NCBI RefSeq assembly: GCF_000368765.1
Contig: NZ_KB849655.1
Location: forward strand, 125,484 to 189,483
Length of the DNA: 64,000 bases
Reading direction: 5' to 3'
Source: Acinetobacter junii CIP 64.5
GTDB taxonomy: Bacteria; Pseudomonadota; Gammaproteobacteria; Pseudomonadales; Moraxellaceae
Below the pieces are notes generated by a model. The model saw only the letters and a list, made by a program, of their open reading frames with translations. It did no database searches and had not been told where the DNA came from. The stretch's first letter is position 1. Every line of letters starts with the position of its first letter. This document shows, piece by piece, positions 18,442 through 29,069 of this stretch. The translations under genes and the position numbers were made by a program.

Positions 18442-20973
18442 ATGGGCATGCGTCACACACATTTATTAATGCCTTTGGCACTGGTTAGTGCGATGGCAGC
18501 GGTACAACAAGTATACGCAGCAGATGAGTTTATTGCACAAGATATACGAATTGATGGCCTTGTGCGTTTAACACCTGCGAGTATCTATTCGATGTTACCA
18601 GTAAATAGTGGCGACAGAGTCAGCGATCCAATGATTGCCGAATCGATTCGTACTCTTTATGCTTCGGGTCTTTTTGATGATATTAAGGCATTTAAAGAAA
18701 ATAATGTCCTTGTTTTCAAAGTGATTGAACGCCCTGTAATTTCAAAATTGGAATTTAAAGGCAATAAACTTATTCCGAAAGAAGCCTTGGAACAAGGTTT
18801 AAAAAAGATGGGAATTGCTGAGGGCGAAGTTTTCAAAAAATCTGCTTTGCAAATTATTGAAACAGAACTTGAGCAGCAATACACACAACAAGGTCGTTAT
18901 GATGCTGATGTAACGGTAGAAACTGTTGCTCGACCGAATAACCGCGTTGAATTAAAATTGAATTTCAACGAAGGTACTCCAGCAAAAGTTTTTGATATCA
19001 ATATTATTGGTAATACGGTATTTAGTGACAGTGATATTAAACAGGCTTTCGCTGTTAAAGAAAGTGGTTGGGCATCTGTCGTTACACGTAATGACCGTTA
19101 TGCACGTGAGAAAATGGCTGCGAGCTTAGAGGCTTTACGTGCTTTATATTTAAATAAAGGTTATATCAACTTTAATATTATTAACTCTCAATTGAATATT
19201 AGTGAAGATAAAAAGAATATCTTTATTGAAGTATCAGTTGATGAGGGTAGCCAGTTTAAATTTGGTGAAACAAAATTCTTAGGTGATGCTCTATATAAGC
19301 CAGAAGAATTACAAGCTCTAAAACTTTATAAAGATGGTGAAACTTATTCACAAGAAAAAGTGAATGCTGTAAAACAGTTATTGCTTCGCAAGTATGGTAA
19401 TGCTGGTTATTACTATGCTGAAGTAAACGTAGTTCCTGAGATTAATAATCAGACTGGTATCGTTAATTTAAATTACTATATCAATCCAGGTCAGCAAGTT
19501 ACAGTTCGTCGTATCAATTTTACTGGTAATAGTAAAACAGCTGATGAAGTTTTACGTCGTGAAATGCGCCAAATGGAAGGTGCATTGGCAAGTAACGAGA
19601 AAATTGATCTCTCTAAAGTTCGTTTAGAACGTACAGGTTTCTTCAAAACTGTAGATGTCAAACCAGTTCGTGTTCCAAATTCTCCTGACCAAGTTGATTT
19701 AAATGTGAATGTTGAAGAACAACATTCAGGTACAACAACTCTTGCTGTGGGTTATTCTCAGAATGGTGGTATTACATTCCAAGCGGGTCTGAGCCAAACT
19801 AACTTTATGGGTACAGGAAATCGTGTATCTGTTGATTTATCTCGTTCTGAAACTCAAGATTACTACAACCTCAGCGTAACTGACCCATACTTTACAATTG
19901 ATGGTGTAAGCCGTGGTTACAACGTTTACTATCGTAAAACCAAATTAAATAAAGACTATAACGTTAATAACTATGTAACTGATAGTTATGGCGGTAGTTT
20001 AAGCTTTGGTTATCCTATCGATGAAAATCAAAGTCTAAGTGCTTCTTTGGGTATTGATAAGACCAAAGTGAGAACGGGTCCAAGTGTTTCAACTTATATT
20101 CGTGACTATTTATTAGCGAATGGTGGTAAAGCTACGGGCAAGTCTACTTGGTGTCCTAGTGGCGAGTTTGAAGAAGATGCAGATGGTAATGTTGAAATTG
20201 ATCCTATAACTGGCTTACCAAAATGTAAGGGTGGTTATGAAGACTACGAAAGTGCATTTGAAGGCGAATTCTTAACCTATATGCTTAATTTGGGTTGGTC
20301 TTATAATACATTAAACCGTCCAATTTTCCCTACTTCGGGTATGTCACATCGAGTTGGTTTAGAAGTTGGTTTACCAGGCAGTGATGTTGAATACCAAAAA
20401 GTGACTTATGATGCGCAAGCATTTATGCCATTAGGTAATAATTTTGTACTACGTGGCTATGGTAAGTTGGGCTATGGTAATGACTTGCCGTTCTACAAAA
20501 ACTTCTATGCAGGTGGTTATGGCTCTGTACGTGGTTATGAAAACAGTACTTTAGGTCCAAAATATCCGAGTGTCATTTTCCAAGAAACAGGAAAAAATGA
20601 CCCGAATCCAGAAGAAGTTGGTGGTAACGCCTTAGTACAATTTGGTACTGAGCTTGCGATACCTTTGCCATTCAAAGGTGATTGGACTCGTCAAGTAAGA
20701 CCTGTAGTGTTTGCTGAAGGTGCACAAGTCTTCGATACACAATGTGATGTGCCTAAAGGCGATCTTTTAGTTGATGGTAATAGTGTTGATATCAAACAAT
20801 ATTGTAAAGATAACTATAAGTTTGATTTTGGCAACATGCGTTACAGTGTTGGTGTTGGTTTTACTTGGATTACGATGATCGGTCCTTTATCTCTAAGCTA
20901 TGCATATCCGCTTAATGATAAGAAAGGCGATGATACAAAATCTATTCAATTTGAAATCGGTCGTACTTTCTAA
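18442..20973 (+). CDS. bamA: Outer membrane protein assembly factor BamA
   Basis: This 843-residue Omp85 protein inserts beta-barrels into the outer membrane. A signal peptide ends near VYA-ADEF. Five POTRA domains cover about residues 25-425, and the 16-strand barrel follows. The conserved VRGYENSTLGP loop-6 motif is near residue 692, and the protein ends in F. An extracellular loop at about residues 565-600 carries a cysteine pair (STWCPSGE and LPKCKGG), and another loop has a second pair, so surface disulfides are likely. The start may be the ATG at 18442 or that at 18448. It is essential and sits between rseP and skp as usual. Confidence 0.97.
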   Translation: MGMRHTHLLMPLALVSAMAAVQQVYAADEFIAQDIRIDGLVRLTPASIYSMLPVNSGDRVSDPMIAESIRTLYASGLFDDIKAFKENNVLVFKVIERPVISKLEFKGNKLIPKEALEQGLKKMGIAEGEVFKKSALQIIETELEQQYTQQGRYDADVTVETVARPNNRVELKLNFNEGTPAKVFDINIIGNTVFSDSDIKQAFAVKESGWASVVTRNDRYAREKMAASLEALRALYLNKGYINFNIINSQLNISEDKKNIFIEVSVDEGSQFKFGETKFLGDALYKPEELQALKLYKDGETYSQEKVNAVKQLLLRKYGNAGYYYAEVNVVPEINNQTGIVNLNYYINPGQQVTVRRINFTGNSKTADEVLRREMRQMEGALASNEKIDLSKVRLERTGFFKTVDVKPVRVPNSPDQVDLNVNVEEQHSGTTTLAVGYSQNGGITFQAGLSQTNFMGTGNRVSVDLSRSETQDYYNLSVTDPYFTIDGVSRGYNVYYRKTKLNKDYNVNNYVTDSYGGSLSFGYPIDENQSLSASLGIDKTKVRTGPSVSTYIRDYLLANGGKATGKSTWCPSGEFEEDADGNVEIDPITGLPKCKGGYEDYESAFEGEFLTYMLNLGWSYNTLNRPIFPTSGMSHRVGLEVGLPGSDVEYQKVTYDAQAFMPLGNNFVLRGYGKLGYGNDLPFYKNFYAGGYGSVRGYENSTLGPKYPSVIFQETGKNDPNPEEVGGNALVQFGTELAIPLPFKGDWTRQVRPVVFAEGAQVFDTQCDVPKGDLLVDGNSVDIKQYCKDNYKFDFGNMRYSVGVGFTWITMIGPLSLSYAYPLNDKKGDDTKSIQFEIGRTF

Positions 20974-21016
20974 GTACGACTTTTCCCTAAAAATATAGAA
21001 AAGGAAGTAAGAAATA

Positions 21017-21499
21017 ATGAAAAAATTATCAATATTGATGGTTGCTTTAGGTTTAACGGTTACAGCAAATGCCGGTGGTATTGCGGTTGTAGACTTAGCT
21101 AAAGTTGTTGAAAGTAGTACATATCTAAAGCAGCAAAATGCTAGTTTAGGTCAATCGGTAAAACCTACTTCGACTAAACTAGAGCAGTTAGGTAAGGAAA
21201 TTGAAGGTCTTCAACAGAAAGCTCAATCAGCGAATCAAGCTGATTTACAAAAACTTTCTGCTCAATACCAAGCCAAAGTTAATGAGTTCAATACAACTCA
21301 ACAAAGTTTACAAACTAAAGTACAGTCATCTCTACAAACGATGAATACAACTTTTGAAAATCGTGTAAAGCAAGCTGCTGAACAATTGAGAAAAGAGAAT
21401 AACTTAGACTTTATTTTAAATAAAAATTCTACGATTGCCTCTGACGCTCAGTATGATTTAACTGATAAAATGATCCAAAAGGTCAATGCAATGAAATAA
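21017..21499 (+). CDS. skp: Periplasmic OmpH/Skp family chaperone
   Basis: This 160-residue protein has a signal peptide (MKKLSILMVALGLTVTANA) and a long glutamine-rich coiled coil over about residues 45-120, the tentacles of the trimeric Skp chaperone that carries unfolded outer-membrane proteins to the Bam complex. The N-terminal IAVVDLAKVVESS matches the family. AAAGGAAG precedes the ATG, and lpxD starts three bases after its stop. Confidence 0.92.
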   Translation: MKKLSILMVALGLTVTANAGGIAVVDLAKVVESSTYLKQQNASLGQSVKPTSTKLEQLGKEIEGLQQKAQSANQADLQKLSAQYQAKVNEFNTTQQSLQTKVQSSLQTMNTTFENRVKQAAEQLRKENNLDFILNKNSTIASDAQYDLTDKMIQKVNAMK

Positions 21500-21502
21500 T
21501 CA

Positions 21503-22573
21503 ATGAATAGACGTAGTTATCGTTTAGAAGAGATTGCTCACCTTGTACAAGGTGAGTATATCGGTCAAAAAGATTTTCAGATTCATAATTTAGCAAGTTT
21601 AGAACACGCACAGAATTATCACATTTGCTTTGTAAATGGTGAAAAATACTTAGCACAAGCTCAGGCTAGTCAGGCGGGTGCATACATTGTCACTGAAGCA
21701 TTAAAAGAACAATTAAGCTCAAAACACAACTTTATCATTGTTTCAAATCCTTATTTAGCTTTCGCTATGCTCACACATGTATTTGATAAAAAAAATGTGC
21801 AAAGAGGAATCGAAAGTACTGCTCAAATTCATCCTTCTGCGATCATTGCTGATGATGCCTATATTGGTCATTATGTTGTGATTGGAGAAAATTGTGTTGT
21901 CGGAAGTAATACCGTTATTCAATCCCAAGTCCATCTAGATGATGATGTGGAAATAGGAAAGGATTGCTTCATTGACTCTCATGTGACCATCACTGGTGAA
22001 GCTAAACTCAAAGATCGTGTACGCATTCATGCTAATACGACGATTGGTTCAGAGGGATTCGGTTTTGCACCATATCAAGGTAAATGGCATCGTATCGCTC
22101 AATTAGGTTCGGTATTAATCGGTAATGATGTTCGAATCGGTTCAAATTGTTGTATTGATCGTGGTGCATTAGATAATACTATTCTTGATGATGGTGTCAT
22201 TATTGATAATCTTGTGCAAATCGCCCATAACGTACAAATTGGTCAAAACACAGCGATAGCTGCGAATTGTGCGATTGCAGGAAGTGTGCGAGTTGGCAAA
22301 AACTGTATCATAGGTGGTGGAAGTGCGGTTGCGGGACATTTAAATATTGCGGATAATGTGACGTTGACTGGAATGTCAATGGTCACAAAAAATATTTCTG
22401 AAGCTGGAACGTTTTCTTCTGGAATTGGTCTTTTTGAAAATAACCATTGGAAAAGGACGGTTGTACGCCTAAGACAATTAGCAGATGTGCCATTGACCCA
22501 AATCACTAAAAGGCTTGATCATATGCAAGCTCAATTAGAGTCCCTTGAATCAACCCTTAAGTTACGTAAATAA
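21503..22573 (+). CDS. lpxD: UDP-3-O-acylglucosamine N-acyltransferase LpxD
   Basis: This 356-residue enzyme adds the second acyl chain in lipid A synthesis. An N-terminal uridine-binding domain (about 1-100) precedes a left-handed beta-helix of hexapeptide repeats. The catalytic histidine lies in [19 protein letters not shown] and SEGFGFAP is conserved. A C-terminal helix (about 320-356) completes the trimer. It has only a short intergenic space to skp and fabZ, so they are cotranscribed. Confidence 0.96.
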   Translation: MNRRSYRLEEIAHLVQGEYIGQKDFQIHNLASLEHAQNYHICFVNGEKYLAQAQASQAGAYIVTEALKEQLSSKHNFIIVSNPYLAFAMLTHVFDKKNVQRGIESTAQIHPSAIIADDAYIGHYVVIGENCVVGSNTVIQSQVHLDDDVEIGKDCFIDSHVTITGEAKLKDRVRIHANTTIGSEGFGFAPYQGKWHRIAQLGSVLIGNDVRIGSNCCIDRGALDNTILDDGVIIDNLVQIAHNVQIGQNTAIAANCAIAGSVRVGKNCIIGGGSAVAGHLNIADNVTLTGMSMVTKNISEAGTFSSGIGLFENNHWKRTVVRLRQLADVPLTQITKRLDHMQAQLESLESTLKLRK

Positions 22574-22579
22574 TTTATT

Positions 22580-23065
22580 ATGACTGAGTCAACATCTCCA
22601 GCATTTACTATGCCTGAATTACCGATGGATATTCTTACAATTCGTGAATATTTACCTCATCGTTACCCATTTTTATTAGTTGATCGAGTTACGGAAGTTA
22701 CTGAGAATAGTATCGTTGGCTATAAGAACGTATCTATTAATGAAGAGTTTCTCCAAGGGCATTTCCCGACATACCCAATTATGCCTGGTGTTTTGATCAT
22801 TGAGGCTCTTGCTCAAGTGTCTGGAATTTTAGGTTTTGTCTTAACCAATCAGAAGCCAAAAGCAGGTTCATTGTTCCTTTTTGCAGGTGCGGAGAAAATA
22901 AGATTTAAGAAACAAGTTGTCGCGGGTGATCAGCTTATCTTAAAATCTGAGCTAGTTATGCAAAAACGTGGCATTTACAAGTACAATTGTAGTGCCAGTG
23001 TTGACGGTAAGATTGCCGCGACGGCTGAGATTATTATTTCCCATCAGAAAATTGAGCAGACATGA
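22580..23065 (+). CDS. fabZ: 3-hydroxyacyl-ACP dehydratase FabZ
   Basis: This 161-residue hotdog-fold enzyme dehydrates 3-hydroxyacyl-ACP in fatty acid synthesis. The catalytic histidine is in [13 protein letters not shown] and the catalytic glutamate in [15 protein letters not shown]. It overlaps lpxA by four bases, tying lipid A precursor use to fatty acid synthesis. Confidence 0.97.
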   Translation: MTESTSPAFTMPELPMDILTIREYLPHRYPFLLVDRVTEVTENSIVGYKNVSINEEFLQGHFPTYPIMPGVLIIEALAQVSGILGFVLTNQKPKAGSLFLFAGAEKIRFKKQVVAGDQLILKSELVMQKRGIYKYNCSASVDGKIAATAEIIISHQKIEQT

Positions 23066-23850
23066 GTAGTCAAAATTTAATTCATCCAACCGCAATTATT
23101 GACGCATCTGCAGAAATTGCATCTGATGTACAAATTGGACCGTATTGTATTATTGGTCCAAATGTAACTATTGATGCAGGCACAAAATTACGTTCGCATG
23201 TTGTGGTCGGGGGATTTACTAAGATTGGAAAAAATAACGATATTTTCCAATTTTCGAGTATCGGGGAAATTTGCCAAGATTTGAAATATCAAGGCGAAGA
23301 GACATGGTTAGAGATAGGCGATCACAACGCTATTCGTGAACATTGTACCTTACACAGAGGTACTGTTCAGGATCAAAGTATTACCAAAATTGGTAGCCAC
23401 AATTTATTAATGGTAAATACCCATATTGCCCACGATTGTGTTATTGGTAATCATAATATTTTTGCTAATAATGTTGGCGTAGCGGGTCACGTACATGTAG
23501 GTGATCATGTGATCGTAGGTGGAAATGCTGGTATTCATCAGTTCTGCCGAATCGATTCCTATAGCATGATTGGTGGTGCGGCGCTTATTCTTAAAGATGT
23601 GCCTGCTTATGTGATGGCTTCAGGTAATCCTGCACATGCATACGGAATGAATATTGAAGGTATGCGTCGTAAAGGATGGTCAAGAAATACGATACAAGGT
23701 TTAAGAGAAGCGTATAAGTTGATCTATAAATCAGGTTTGACGACTGAACAAGCGATTGCGCAAATTCGAGATGAAATTCTTGAAAATACGCCTGAAGCAC
23801 AACTCTTTATTGATTCATTAGAAAAATCAACTCGCGGCATTGTTCGTTGA
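23062..23850 (+). CDS. lpxA: UDP-N-acetylglucosamine acyltransferase LpxA
   Basis: This 262-residue trimeric beta-helix enzyme catalyses the first step of lipid A synthesis. Hexapeptide repeats fill residues about 5-185. The catalytic histidine is in [24 protein letters not shown], and [12 protein letters not shown] follows. The operon ends here at a terminator; lpxB, which usually follows in other Gammaproteobacteria, lies instead at about 59.2 kb. Confidence 0.97.
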   Translation: MSSQNLIHPTAIIDASAEIASDVQIGPYCIIGPNVTIDAGTKLRSHVVVGGFTKIGKNNDIFQFSSIGEICQDLKYQGEETWLEIGDHNAIREHCTLHRGTVQDQSITKIGSHNLLMVNTHIAHDCVIGNHNIFANNVGVAGHVHVGDHVIVGGNAGIHQFCRIDSYSMIGGAALILKDVPAYVMASGNPAHAYGMNIEGMRRKGWSRNTIQGLREAYKLIYKSGLTTEQAIAQIRDEILENTPEAQLFIDSLEKSTRGIVR

Positions 23851-23870
23851 TTTATATCTGATTGAATTCG

Positions 23871-23894
23871 AAAAAGACACTTAGGTGTCTTTTT
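23871..23894 (+). terminator. Intrinsic terminator after lpxA
   Basis: AAAAAGACAC (23871-23880) pairs with GTGTCTTTTT (23885-23894) around loop TTAG. It lies between lpxA and the convergent alkR-like gene and can serve both strands. Confidence 0.9.
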
Positions 23895-23907
23895 TGTTTT
23901 TTATATC

Positions 23908-24834
23908 TTAACTTTCTAAAAATTTTTGGCGATATGGTTTGGGTGATAATTCATATGTACGTTTAAAAGCTTGGCTAAATGCTGTTTCAGACGTGTATCC
24001 CACCATATTGGCAATTTGTTGAATAGAGTAGTTACTTTTACGTAAATACTTGCTTGCGAGTCTCATACGGTGTTGCTGTAGATAAGCAAGGGGTGATTCT
24101 CCAATCACCTCATGAAACAGGCTTGCAAACTTTGAGCGAGACATACAGCATTGTTCTGCAAGGCTCTCAACAGTCCATGCTAACTCAGGTTGATTGTGAA
24201 TTGATGCTAAAGCATAGCTCAGTTCTGGATGATTAAGCGCACTCAGCCAGCCATGTTTAGTTGAAATATTTTGAATATGGTCTCTAATACATTTGATCAG
24301 TAAAATACTTACAAGATGATCGATAATGATATCTCGACCTGCTTGAATATTTTGTGTTTCAAGGGCTAGAAAATGCAAACCGATTTGTAGCCATTCAGGC
24401 GCAGTTGTTTCGCCATGTTGTACATGAATGACTTCTGGCAAGGCTTGCATGAACGGACGAGCCATGATGGTATCCATTTCACAACGGACGGTTAGAATCA
24501 GATTTTTTTCTACTGATTCTGTACCAAACTCGATAGCTTCATTTTTATGTCCATCAAACAAATTAGAAATATCTAAAGCATTAACTAACTTTCTGACCGC
24601 ATTATTAGCTCCAGTATGTTGCTTTCCAGAGGTTATAATGACAATTTCACCTGCGTTCGCAGTTAAACTATTTTGTGAATTTAATTGAATATAAACAGAT
24701 CCAACCAAAACGATGTGGACGATAAGAGCAGGTTGCTCATGACATAAAAATGACCATTCTCCTTGTGTTTTCAAGTAGATATATTCGGTACGATTGAGAT
24801 GTATATCATCAAAAATTTTACTTAAAGCATCCAT
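23908..24834 (-). CDS. alkR: AraC-family regulator, probable alkane-responsive AlkR
   Basis: This 308-residue regulator has an N-terminal cupin-like sensor domain and a C-terminal AraC/XylS domain. The two helix-turn-helix units are visible from about residue 205 on (WTVESLAEQCCMSRSKFASLFHE and YSIQQIANMVGYTSETAFSQAFKR). It is divergent from alkM, the arrangement known for AlkR in Acinetobacter, where it activates alkM on alkanes. The intergenic space of about 190 bases should hold its sites; no clean inverted repeat stands out by eye. Confidence 0.85.
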   Translation of the reverse strand: MDALSKIFDDIHLNRTEYIYLKTQGEWSFLCHEQPALIVHIVLVGSVYIQLNSQNSLTANAGEIVIITSGKQHTGANNAVRKLVNALDISNLFDGHKNEAIEFGTESVEKNLILTVRCEMDTIMARPFMQALPEVIHVQHGETTAPEWLQIGLHFLALETQNIQAGRDIIIDHLVSILLIKCIRDHIQNISTKHGWLSALNHPELSYALASIHNQPELAWTVESLAEQCCMSRSKFASLFHEVIGESPLAYLQQHRMRLASKYLRKSNYSIQQIANMVGYTSETAFSQAFKRTYELSPKPYRQKFLES

Positions 24835-25021
24835 AAGAACAATAATTTTATATTTCAGTTAGATTATAGGAAGTAGGGTTAATAATTCAATATGTGTTTA
24901 AGGGACAAAAACAGGGTGGATTATGCCAAAGACGCTGACATAGGTTTTTTGGACGTTTGCTACTGTCATGTCAATCATTTTCAATCAAAATATGTATATA
25001 TACAAAGACATGGATATGATT

Positions 25022-26260
25022 ATGAATGCGCCAGTAAATGTAGAGCAGCCACTTGCGCCTCTAGTAAAATCAAAGTTAGAGTTGGATCGTAAACGTTATT
25101 TATGGGCAATTAGTCCTGCATTACCAGTGATTGGTATTGGGATATTAGGTGGTTACCAACTTGCACCACGTCCACTAAAAAAGATCTTTGCCTTAGGTGG
25201 TCCTATCTTACTTCATATTGTGATTCCTGCAATTGATACTATCGTAGGGAAAGATGCAAATAACCCAACATCAGAGCAAGTGAAGTTACTAGAACAAGAT
25301 CCATACTATGCGCGTCTTGTTAAAACTTTCATTCCTTTACAGTATGCTGCAAACATTTATGCGTGTTATTTAACTAGTCGTAAAGATACTTCTTTCCTAG
25401 ATAAAATTTTACTTGGTATCTCAATGGGTGCGATCAACGGTATTGCAATCAATACTGCGCATGAGCTTAGCCATAAGCATGATCGTCTTGATCATATTTT
25501 ATCGCACTTAGCGCTTGTACCAACTGGCTATAACCATTTCCGCGTTGAACATCCTTATGGTCACCATAAACGTGCTGCTACACCAGAAGATCCAGCATCT
25601 TCTCAAATGGGCGAAACGTTCTATGAGTTTTGGCCACGTACAGTTTTCGGTTCTTTGAAATCTGCGATTGAGATCGAAACGACTCGTCTAAAACGTAAAG
25701 GCAAAGAGTTCTGGTCATTAGACAATGAGTTGCTTCAAGGTTGGGGAATGAGCGCAGCTTTCCATGGTTCTATGGTTGGTATATTCGGCAAAGGCGTGAT
25801 TCCTTATTTAGCGACTCAAGCATTCTACGGAATTAGTTTGTTTGAAGTGATTAACTATATCGAACACTATGGTTTGAAACGTCAAAAAGATGCAAATGGT
25901 AAGTATCAACGTACTATGCCAGAGCATAGCTGGAACAACAATAATATCGTAACGAACTTATTCTTGTATCAATTACAGCGTCATTCAGACCATCACGCGT
26001 ATCCAACACGTCCATTCCAAGCATTGCGTCATTTCGACGAAGCGCCAGAATTGCCAAGTGGTTATGCAAGTATGCTATTACCAGCACTCATTCCACCTCT
26101 ATGGTTTAAAATGATGGATAAACGAGTTGTTGAACACTACAAAGGTGATTTAAACAAAGCGAACATTTATCCTAAACGTCGTGCGAAGATCTTCAAGAAG
26201 TTTGGTGTCGTTGATCAATCGCTTGAACAAACATCTTTAGAGACTGTAACTACGGAATAA
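25022..26260 (+). CDS. alkM: Alkane 1-monooxygenase AlkM
   Basis: This integral-membrane, non-haem diiron enzyme of about 412 residues oxidises the terminal carbon of medium- or long-chain alkanes with electrons from rubredoxin. Histidine boxes are HELSHK, HPYGHHKR and RHSDHH; the NYIEHYGLKR motif typical of alkane hydroxylases is also present. Hydrophobic helices lie in the N-terminal part. In-frame ATGs occur at 24968, 25010, 25016 and 25022, and none has a strong ribosome site; I prefer 25022 (MNAPVNVEQ), so the start is uncertain. Rubredoxin genes are not in this window. A strong terminator follows. Confidence 0.94.
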   Translation: MNAPVNVEQPLAPLVKSKLELDRKRYLWAISPALPVIGIGILGGYQLAPRPLKKIFALGGPILLHIVIPAIDTIVGKDANNPTSEQVKLLEQDPYYARLVKTFIPLQYAANIYACYLTSRKDTSFLDKILLGISMGAINGIAINTAHELSHKHDRLDHILSHLALVPTGYNHFRVEHPYGHHKRAATPEDPASSQMGETFYEFWPRTVFGSLKSAIEIETTRLKRKGKEFWSLDNELLQGWGMSAAFHGSMVGIFGKGVIPYLATQAFYGISLFEVINYIEHYGLKRQKDANGKYQRTMPEHSWNNNNIVTNLFLYQLQRHSDHHAYPTRPFQALRHFDEAPELPSGYASMLLPALIPPLWFKMMDKRVVEHYKGDLNKANIYPKRRAKIFKKFGVVDQSLEQTSLETVTTE

Positions 26261-26284
26261 GCTGAAAAGCTGCTCCCAAAGCAG

Positions 26285-26316
26285 AAGCACCAATCAGAGA
26301 TGATTGGTGCTTTTTT
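26285..26316 (+). terminator. Intrinsic terminator after alkM
   Basis: AAGCACCAATCA (26285-26296) pairs with TGATTGGTGCTT (26301-26312) around loop GAGA, followed by T residues. Confidence 0.93.
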
Positions 26317-26425
26317 ATTTTCTTGTATTAAAACCATTAATAACAAATGCTTTATATTTTTTATACTGTATATCTATTTAGATATTTAACTTTAAAAAGA
26401 ATTTCTGATTATTTAAGAGGCAAAT

Positions 26426-27778
26426 ATGACAAAACATTATGATTATATTGCTATAGGTGGTGGGAGTGGTGGTATTGCATCAGTCAATCGAGCGGCAATG
26501 TATGGAATGAAATGTGCCTTGATTGAAAGGTCTGAAATTGGTGGAACATGTGTAAATGTCGGTTGTGTACCCAAGAAAGTAATGTGGTATGCAGCACATA
26601 TCGCTGAATCAATCCAAAAATATGCTGAAGATTATGGATTTAATACCCAAATTGAATCTTTTAATTGGCAAACTTTAGTTAAAAACAGACAAGCCTATAT
26701 AGATCGAATTCATCAGTCATATCAAAATAGCCTAAGTAAAAATAATGTTGATTTGATACAAGGTGCTGCCCAATTTGTAAATCAAAATACAATTGAAGTG
26801 AACGGTGAAATTTTCACTGCTGATCATATATTGATTGCAACAGGCACACAGCCATCATTGCCTAAGATTGAAGGTGTTGAATATGGAATTGATTCCAATG
26901 GCTTTTTTGAACTGAGTGCTTTACCAAAAACAACAGCAGTTATTGGTTCTGGATATATTGCTGTTGAGCTTGCAGGGGTATTAAATGCATTAGGCTCACA
27001 AGTTGGATTGTTCATTAGAAAAGATTTTCCTGTCAGAAGATTTGATCAGTTCTTAAGTGAAACTTTGGTTGAGGTAATGCAAGCTGATGGCGTGAAAATT
27101 CATACACAAGCTATCCCTCAAAAAGTGACTAAAAATATCGATGGTTCAGTTAATTTACATTTAGAAAATGGTGAGGTGCATAAAGTCGATTGCCTAATTT
27201 GGGCGACTGGACGCGAGCCACATACAGCAAATCTAAATTTAGATAAAGCCAATGTTCAGTTGAACGATCGTGGTTATATTGAAGTTGATAAATTCCAAAA
27301 TACAACTCAGAAAGGGATTTATGCTGTTGGTGATATTACTGGGAAAATGGAACTCACACCTGTTGCTGTTGCTGCAGGTCGGAGACTATCTGAACGATTA
27401 TTTAACAATAAACCAAATGAATATCTAGATTATGTAAATATCCCAACAGTGGTGTTTAGCCATCCACCGATAGGAACTGTTGGTATTACAGAACAAGAAG
27501 CGATTGAGCAGTACGGAGAGCAGTCAGTAAAAGTCTATAATTCTTCTTTTACCGCTATGTATAGTGCAATTACACAGCATCGCCAGCCAACCAAAATGAA
27601 ATTGGTTTGTGTTGGTGAAGAGGAAAAAATTGTGGGTATCCATGGTATAGGTTTTGGCATGGATGAAATACTACAAGGTTTTGCAGTCGCTTTGAAAATG
27701 GGGGCAACAAAAAGAGATTTTGATAATACCGTTGCAATTCATCCGACTTCTGCGGAAGAGTTTGTGACGATGAGATAA
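26426..27778 (+). CDS. gor: Glutathione-disulfide reductase
   Basis: This 450-residue flavoenzyme reduces glutathione disulfide with NADPH. The FAD motif GGGSGG is at residues 11-16. The redox pair is C42 and C47 in [13 protein letters not shown]. The NADPH domain reads [17 protein letters not shown], followed by arginines ([10 protein letters not shown]) that favour NADPH. The C-terminal [12 protein letters not shown] provides the catalytic histidine-glutamate pair. GAGGCAAAT precedes the ATG. It is a single gene bounded by terminators. Confidence 0.96.
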   Translation: MTKHYDYIAIGGGSGGIASVNRAAMYGMKCALIERSEIGGTCVNVGCVPKKVMWYAAHIAESIQKYAEDYGFNTQIESFNWQTLVKNRQAYIDRIHQSYQNSLSKNNVDLIQGAAQFVNQNTIEVNGEIFTADHILIATGTQPSLPKIEGVEYGIDSNGFFELSALPKTTAVIGSGYIAVELAGVLNALGSQVGLFIRKDFPVRRFDQFLSETLVEVMQADGVKIHTQAIPQKVTKNIDGSVNLHLENGEVHKVDCLIWATGREPHTANLNLDKANVQLNDRGYIEVDKFQNTTQKGIYAVGDITGKMELTPVAVAAGRRLSERLFNNKPNEYLDYVNIPTVVFSHPPIGTVGITEQEAIEQYGEQSVKVYNSSFTAMYSAITQHRQPTKMKLVCVGEEEKIVGIHGIGFGMDEILQGFAVALKMGATKRDFDNTVAIHPTSAEEFVTMR

Positions 27779-27794
27779 ACGAGAATTATATTTC

Positions 27795-27824
27795 AAAAAA
27801 GGACGTTAATTTAACGTCCTTTTT
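27795..27824. terminator. Bidirectional terminator between gor and the acyl-CoA dehydrogenase genes
   Basis: AAAAAAGGACGTTAA and TTAACGTCCTTTTT form an inverted repeat with almost no spacer; the inner bases open to make a loop. A runs and T runs flank it, so it can stop both convergent units. Confidence 0.85.
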
Positions 27825-27847
27825 ATTAGTTTTCGAATTAAGCCAAA

Positions 27848-29047
27848 TTATTTCAATTCGCTCGATGATTTACCCAATTCTCGACGCGCGATGATCAATT
27901 GCTGAATCTGTTGAGTACCTTCAAAAATATCTAGAATTTTTGAGTCACGTGCCCATTTTTCCAGTAATTCATCTTCACCATAACCTACACTTGCAGCAAG
28001 TTCTACACATTTGAGCGTGATTTCATTACCAACACGACCAGCTTTAGCTTTGGCAATAGAAGCTTCTTTTGAGTTTGGTTTTTTGTTGTCTGCCATCCAT
28101 GTGGATTTAACCATAAGCAGGCGAGCAGCTTCCCATTCAGCTTCCATCCGATAGATTTGCGCAGCTAAGTTTGAGGTTTGTAAATAAGGTGTTTTATAGT
28201 CTGGATCAAGCTGATCTTTGAAGATTTCTTTGATACGTTCGAGTGATGCTTTGGCACAACCAATCGCCATTGCTGCAACGAGAGGTCGGGTATTATCAAA
28301 AGTTTCCATAACTCCAGCAAACCCTTTTGCGACATCTATCTCAGGATTACCTAATAGATTGGCAGCAGGAACACGACAGTCTATGAAACTAATGACAGCA
28401 GTATCTGATGCTTTAATTCCTAGTTTATGCTCCAAACGTTCAACTTCCATTCCTGGCGTACCTTTGGGTACAACAAAGGATTTTATAGCTGCACGACCAA
28501 GCTTTTTATCTAGTGTTGCCCAAACTACAACTGAATCGGCACGATCACCTGAAGTGACAAAGATTTTTTCGCCATTTAAGATGTATTCATCACCATCTTG
28601 AGTTGCAGTTGTACGAATAGCAGCTGAGTCCGAACCACAACCTGGTTCAGTAATTGCCATGGCTGCCCAAGTCCCTTTAAAACGTTCAAGTTGCTCGTCA
28701 TTTGCTACTGCCGCAATAGCAGAGTTACCCAAGCCTTGGCGAGGCATACTTAACAATAAACCCGTATCGCCATAGCACATTTCGATAATACCGAGTGCAG
28801 TCGACATATTATTGCCGTTTTTGTTACCTGACTCAGTTTCTCCACGTTTGCCAACAGCGGCACCTGCATTTATTCCTTCGCCACCTTCATTCATGCCATC
28901 AATTAATGATGCCAACATATCCAATTCTTTTGGATAGGCATGTTCGGCTTTGTCATATTTTCTTGAAATTGGGCGCAGTACATTCAAAGCAACTTCATGT
29001 GCCTGATCAACCATCATTTTGAATTTTTTAGGATTTTGTAAATTCAT
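27848..29047 (-). CDS. Acyl-CoA dehydrogenase, catalytic-type subunit
   Basis: This 399-residue acyl-CoA dehydrogenase has the FAD/substrate segment MAITEPGCGSDSAAIRTTA and the C-terminal KILDIFEGTQQIQQLIIARRELG, where E376 occupies the usual catalytic-base position. It catalyses alpha,beta-dehydrogenation of acyl-CoA. GAGGATATT before the ATG is a good ribosome site. It is the second gene of a two-gene operon, 22 bases after a related dehydrogenase that lacks the catalytic glutamate, so the two may form a mixed oligomer. The chain-length substrate is unknown. The alkane hydroxylase gene nearby makes a role in fatty acids derived from alkanes plausible but unproven. Confidence 0.88.
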   Translation of the reverse strand: MNLQNPKKFKMMVDQAHEVALNVLRPISRKYDKAEHAYPKELDMLASLIDGMNEGGEGINAGAAVGKRGETESGNKNGNNMSTALGIIEMCYGDTGLLLSMPRQGLGNSAIAAVANDEQLERFKGTWAAMAITEPGCGSDSAAIRTTATQDGDEYILNGEKIFVTSGDRADSVVVWATLDKKLGRAAIKSFVVPKGTPGMEVERLEHKLGIKASDTAVISFIDCRVPAANLLGNPEIDVAKGFAGVMETFDNTRPLVAAMAIGCAKASLERIKEIFKDQLDPDYKTPYLQTSNLAAQIYRMEAEWEAARLLMVKSTWMADNKKPNSKEASIAKAKAGRVGNEITLKCVELAASVGYGEDELLEKWARDSKILDIFEGTQQIQQLIIARRELGKSSSELK

Positions 29048-29069
29048 TGTAATATCCTCGAATGATCAA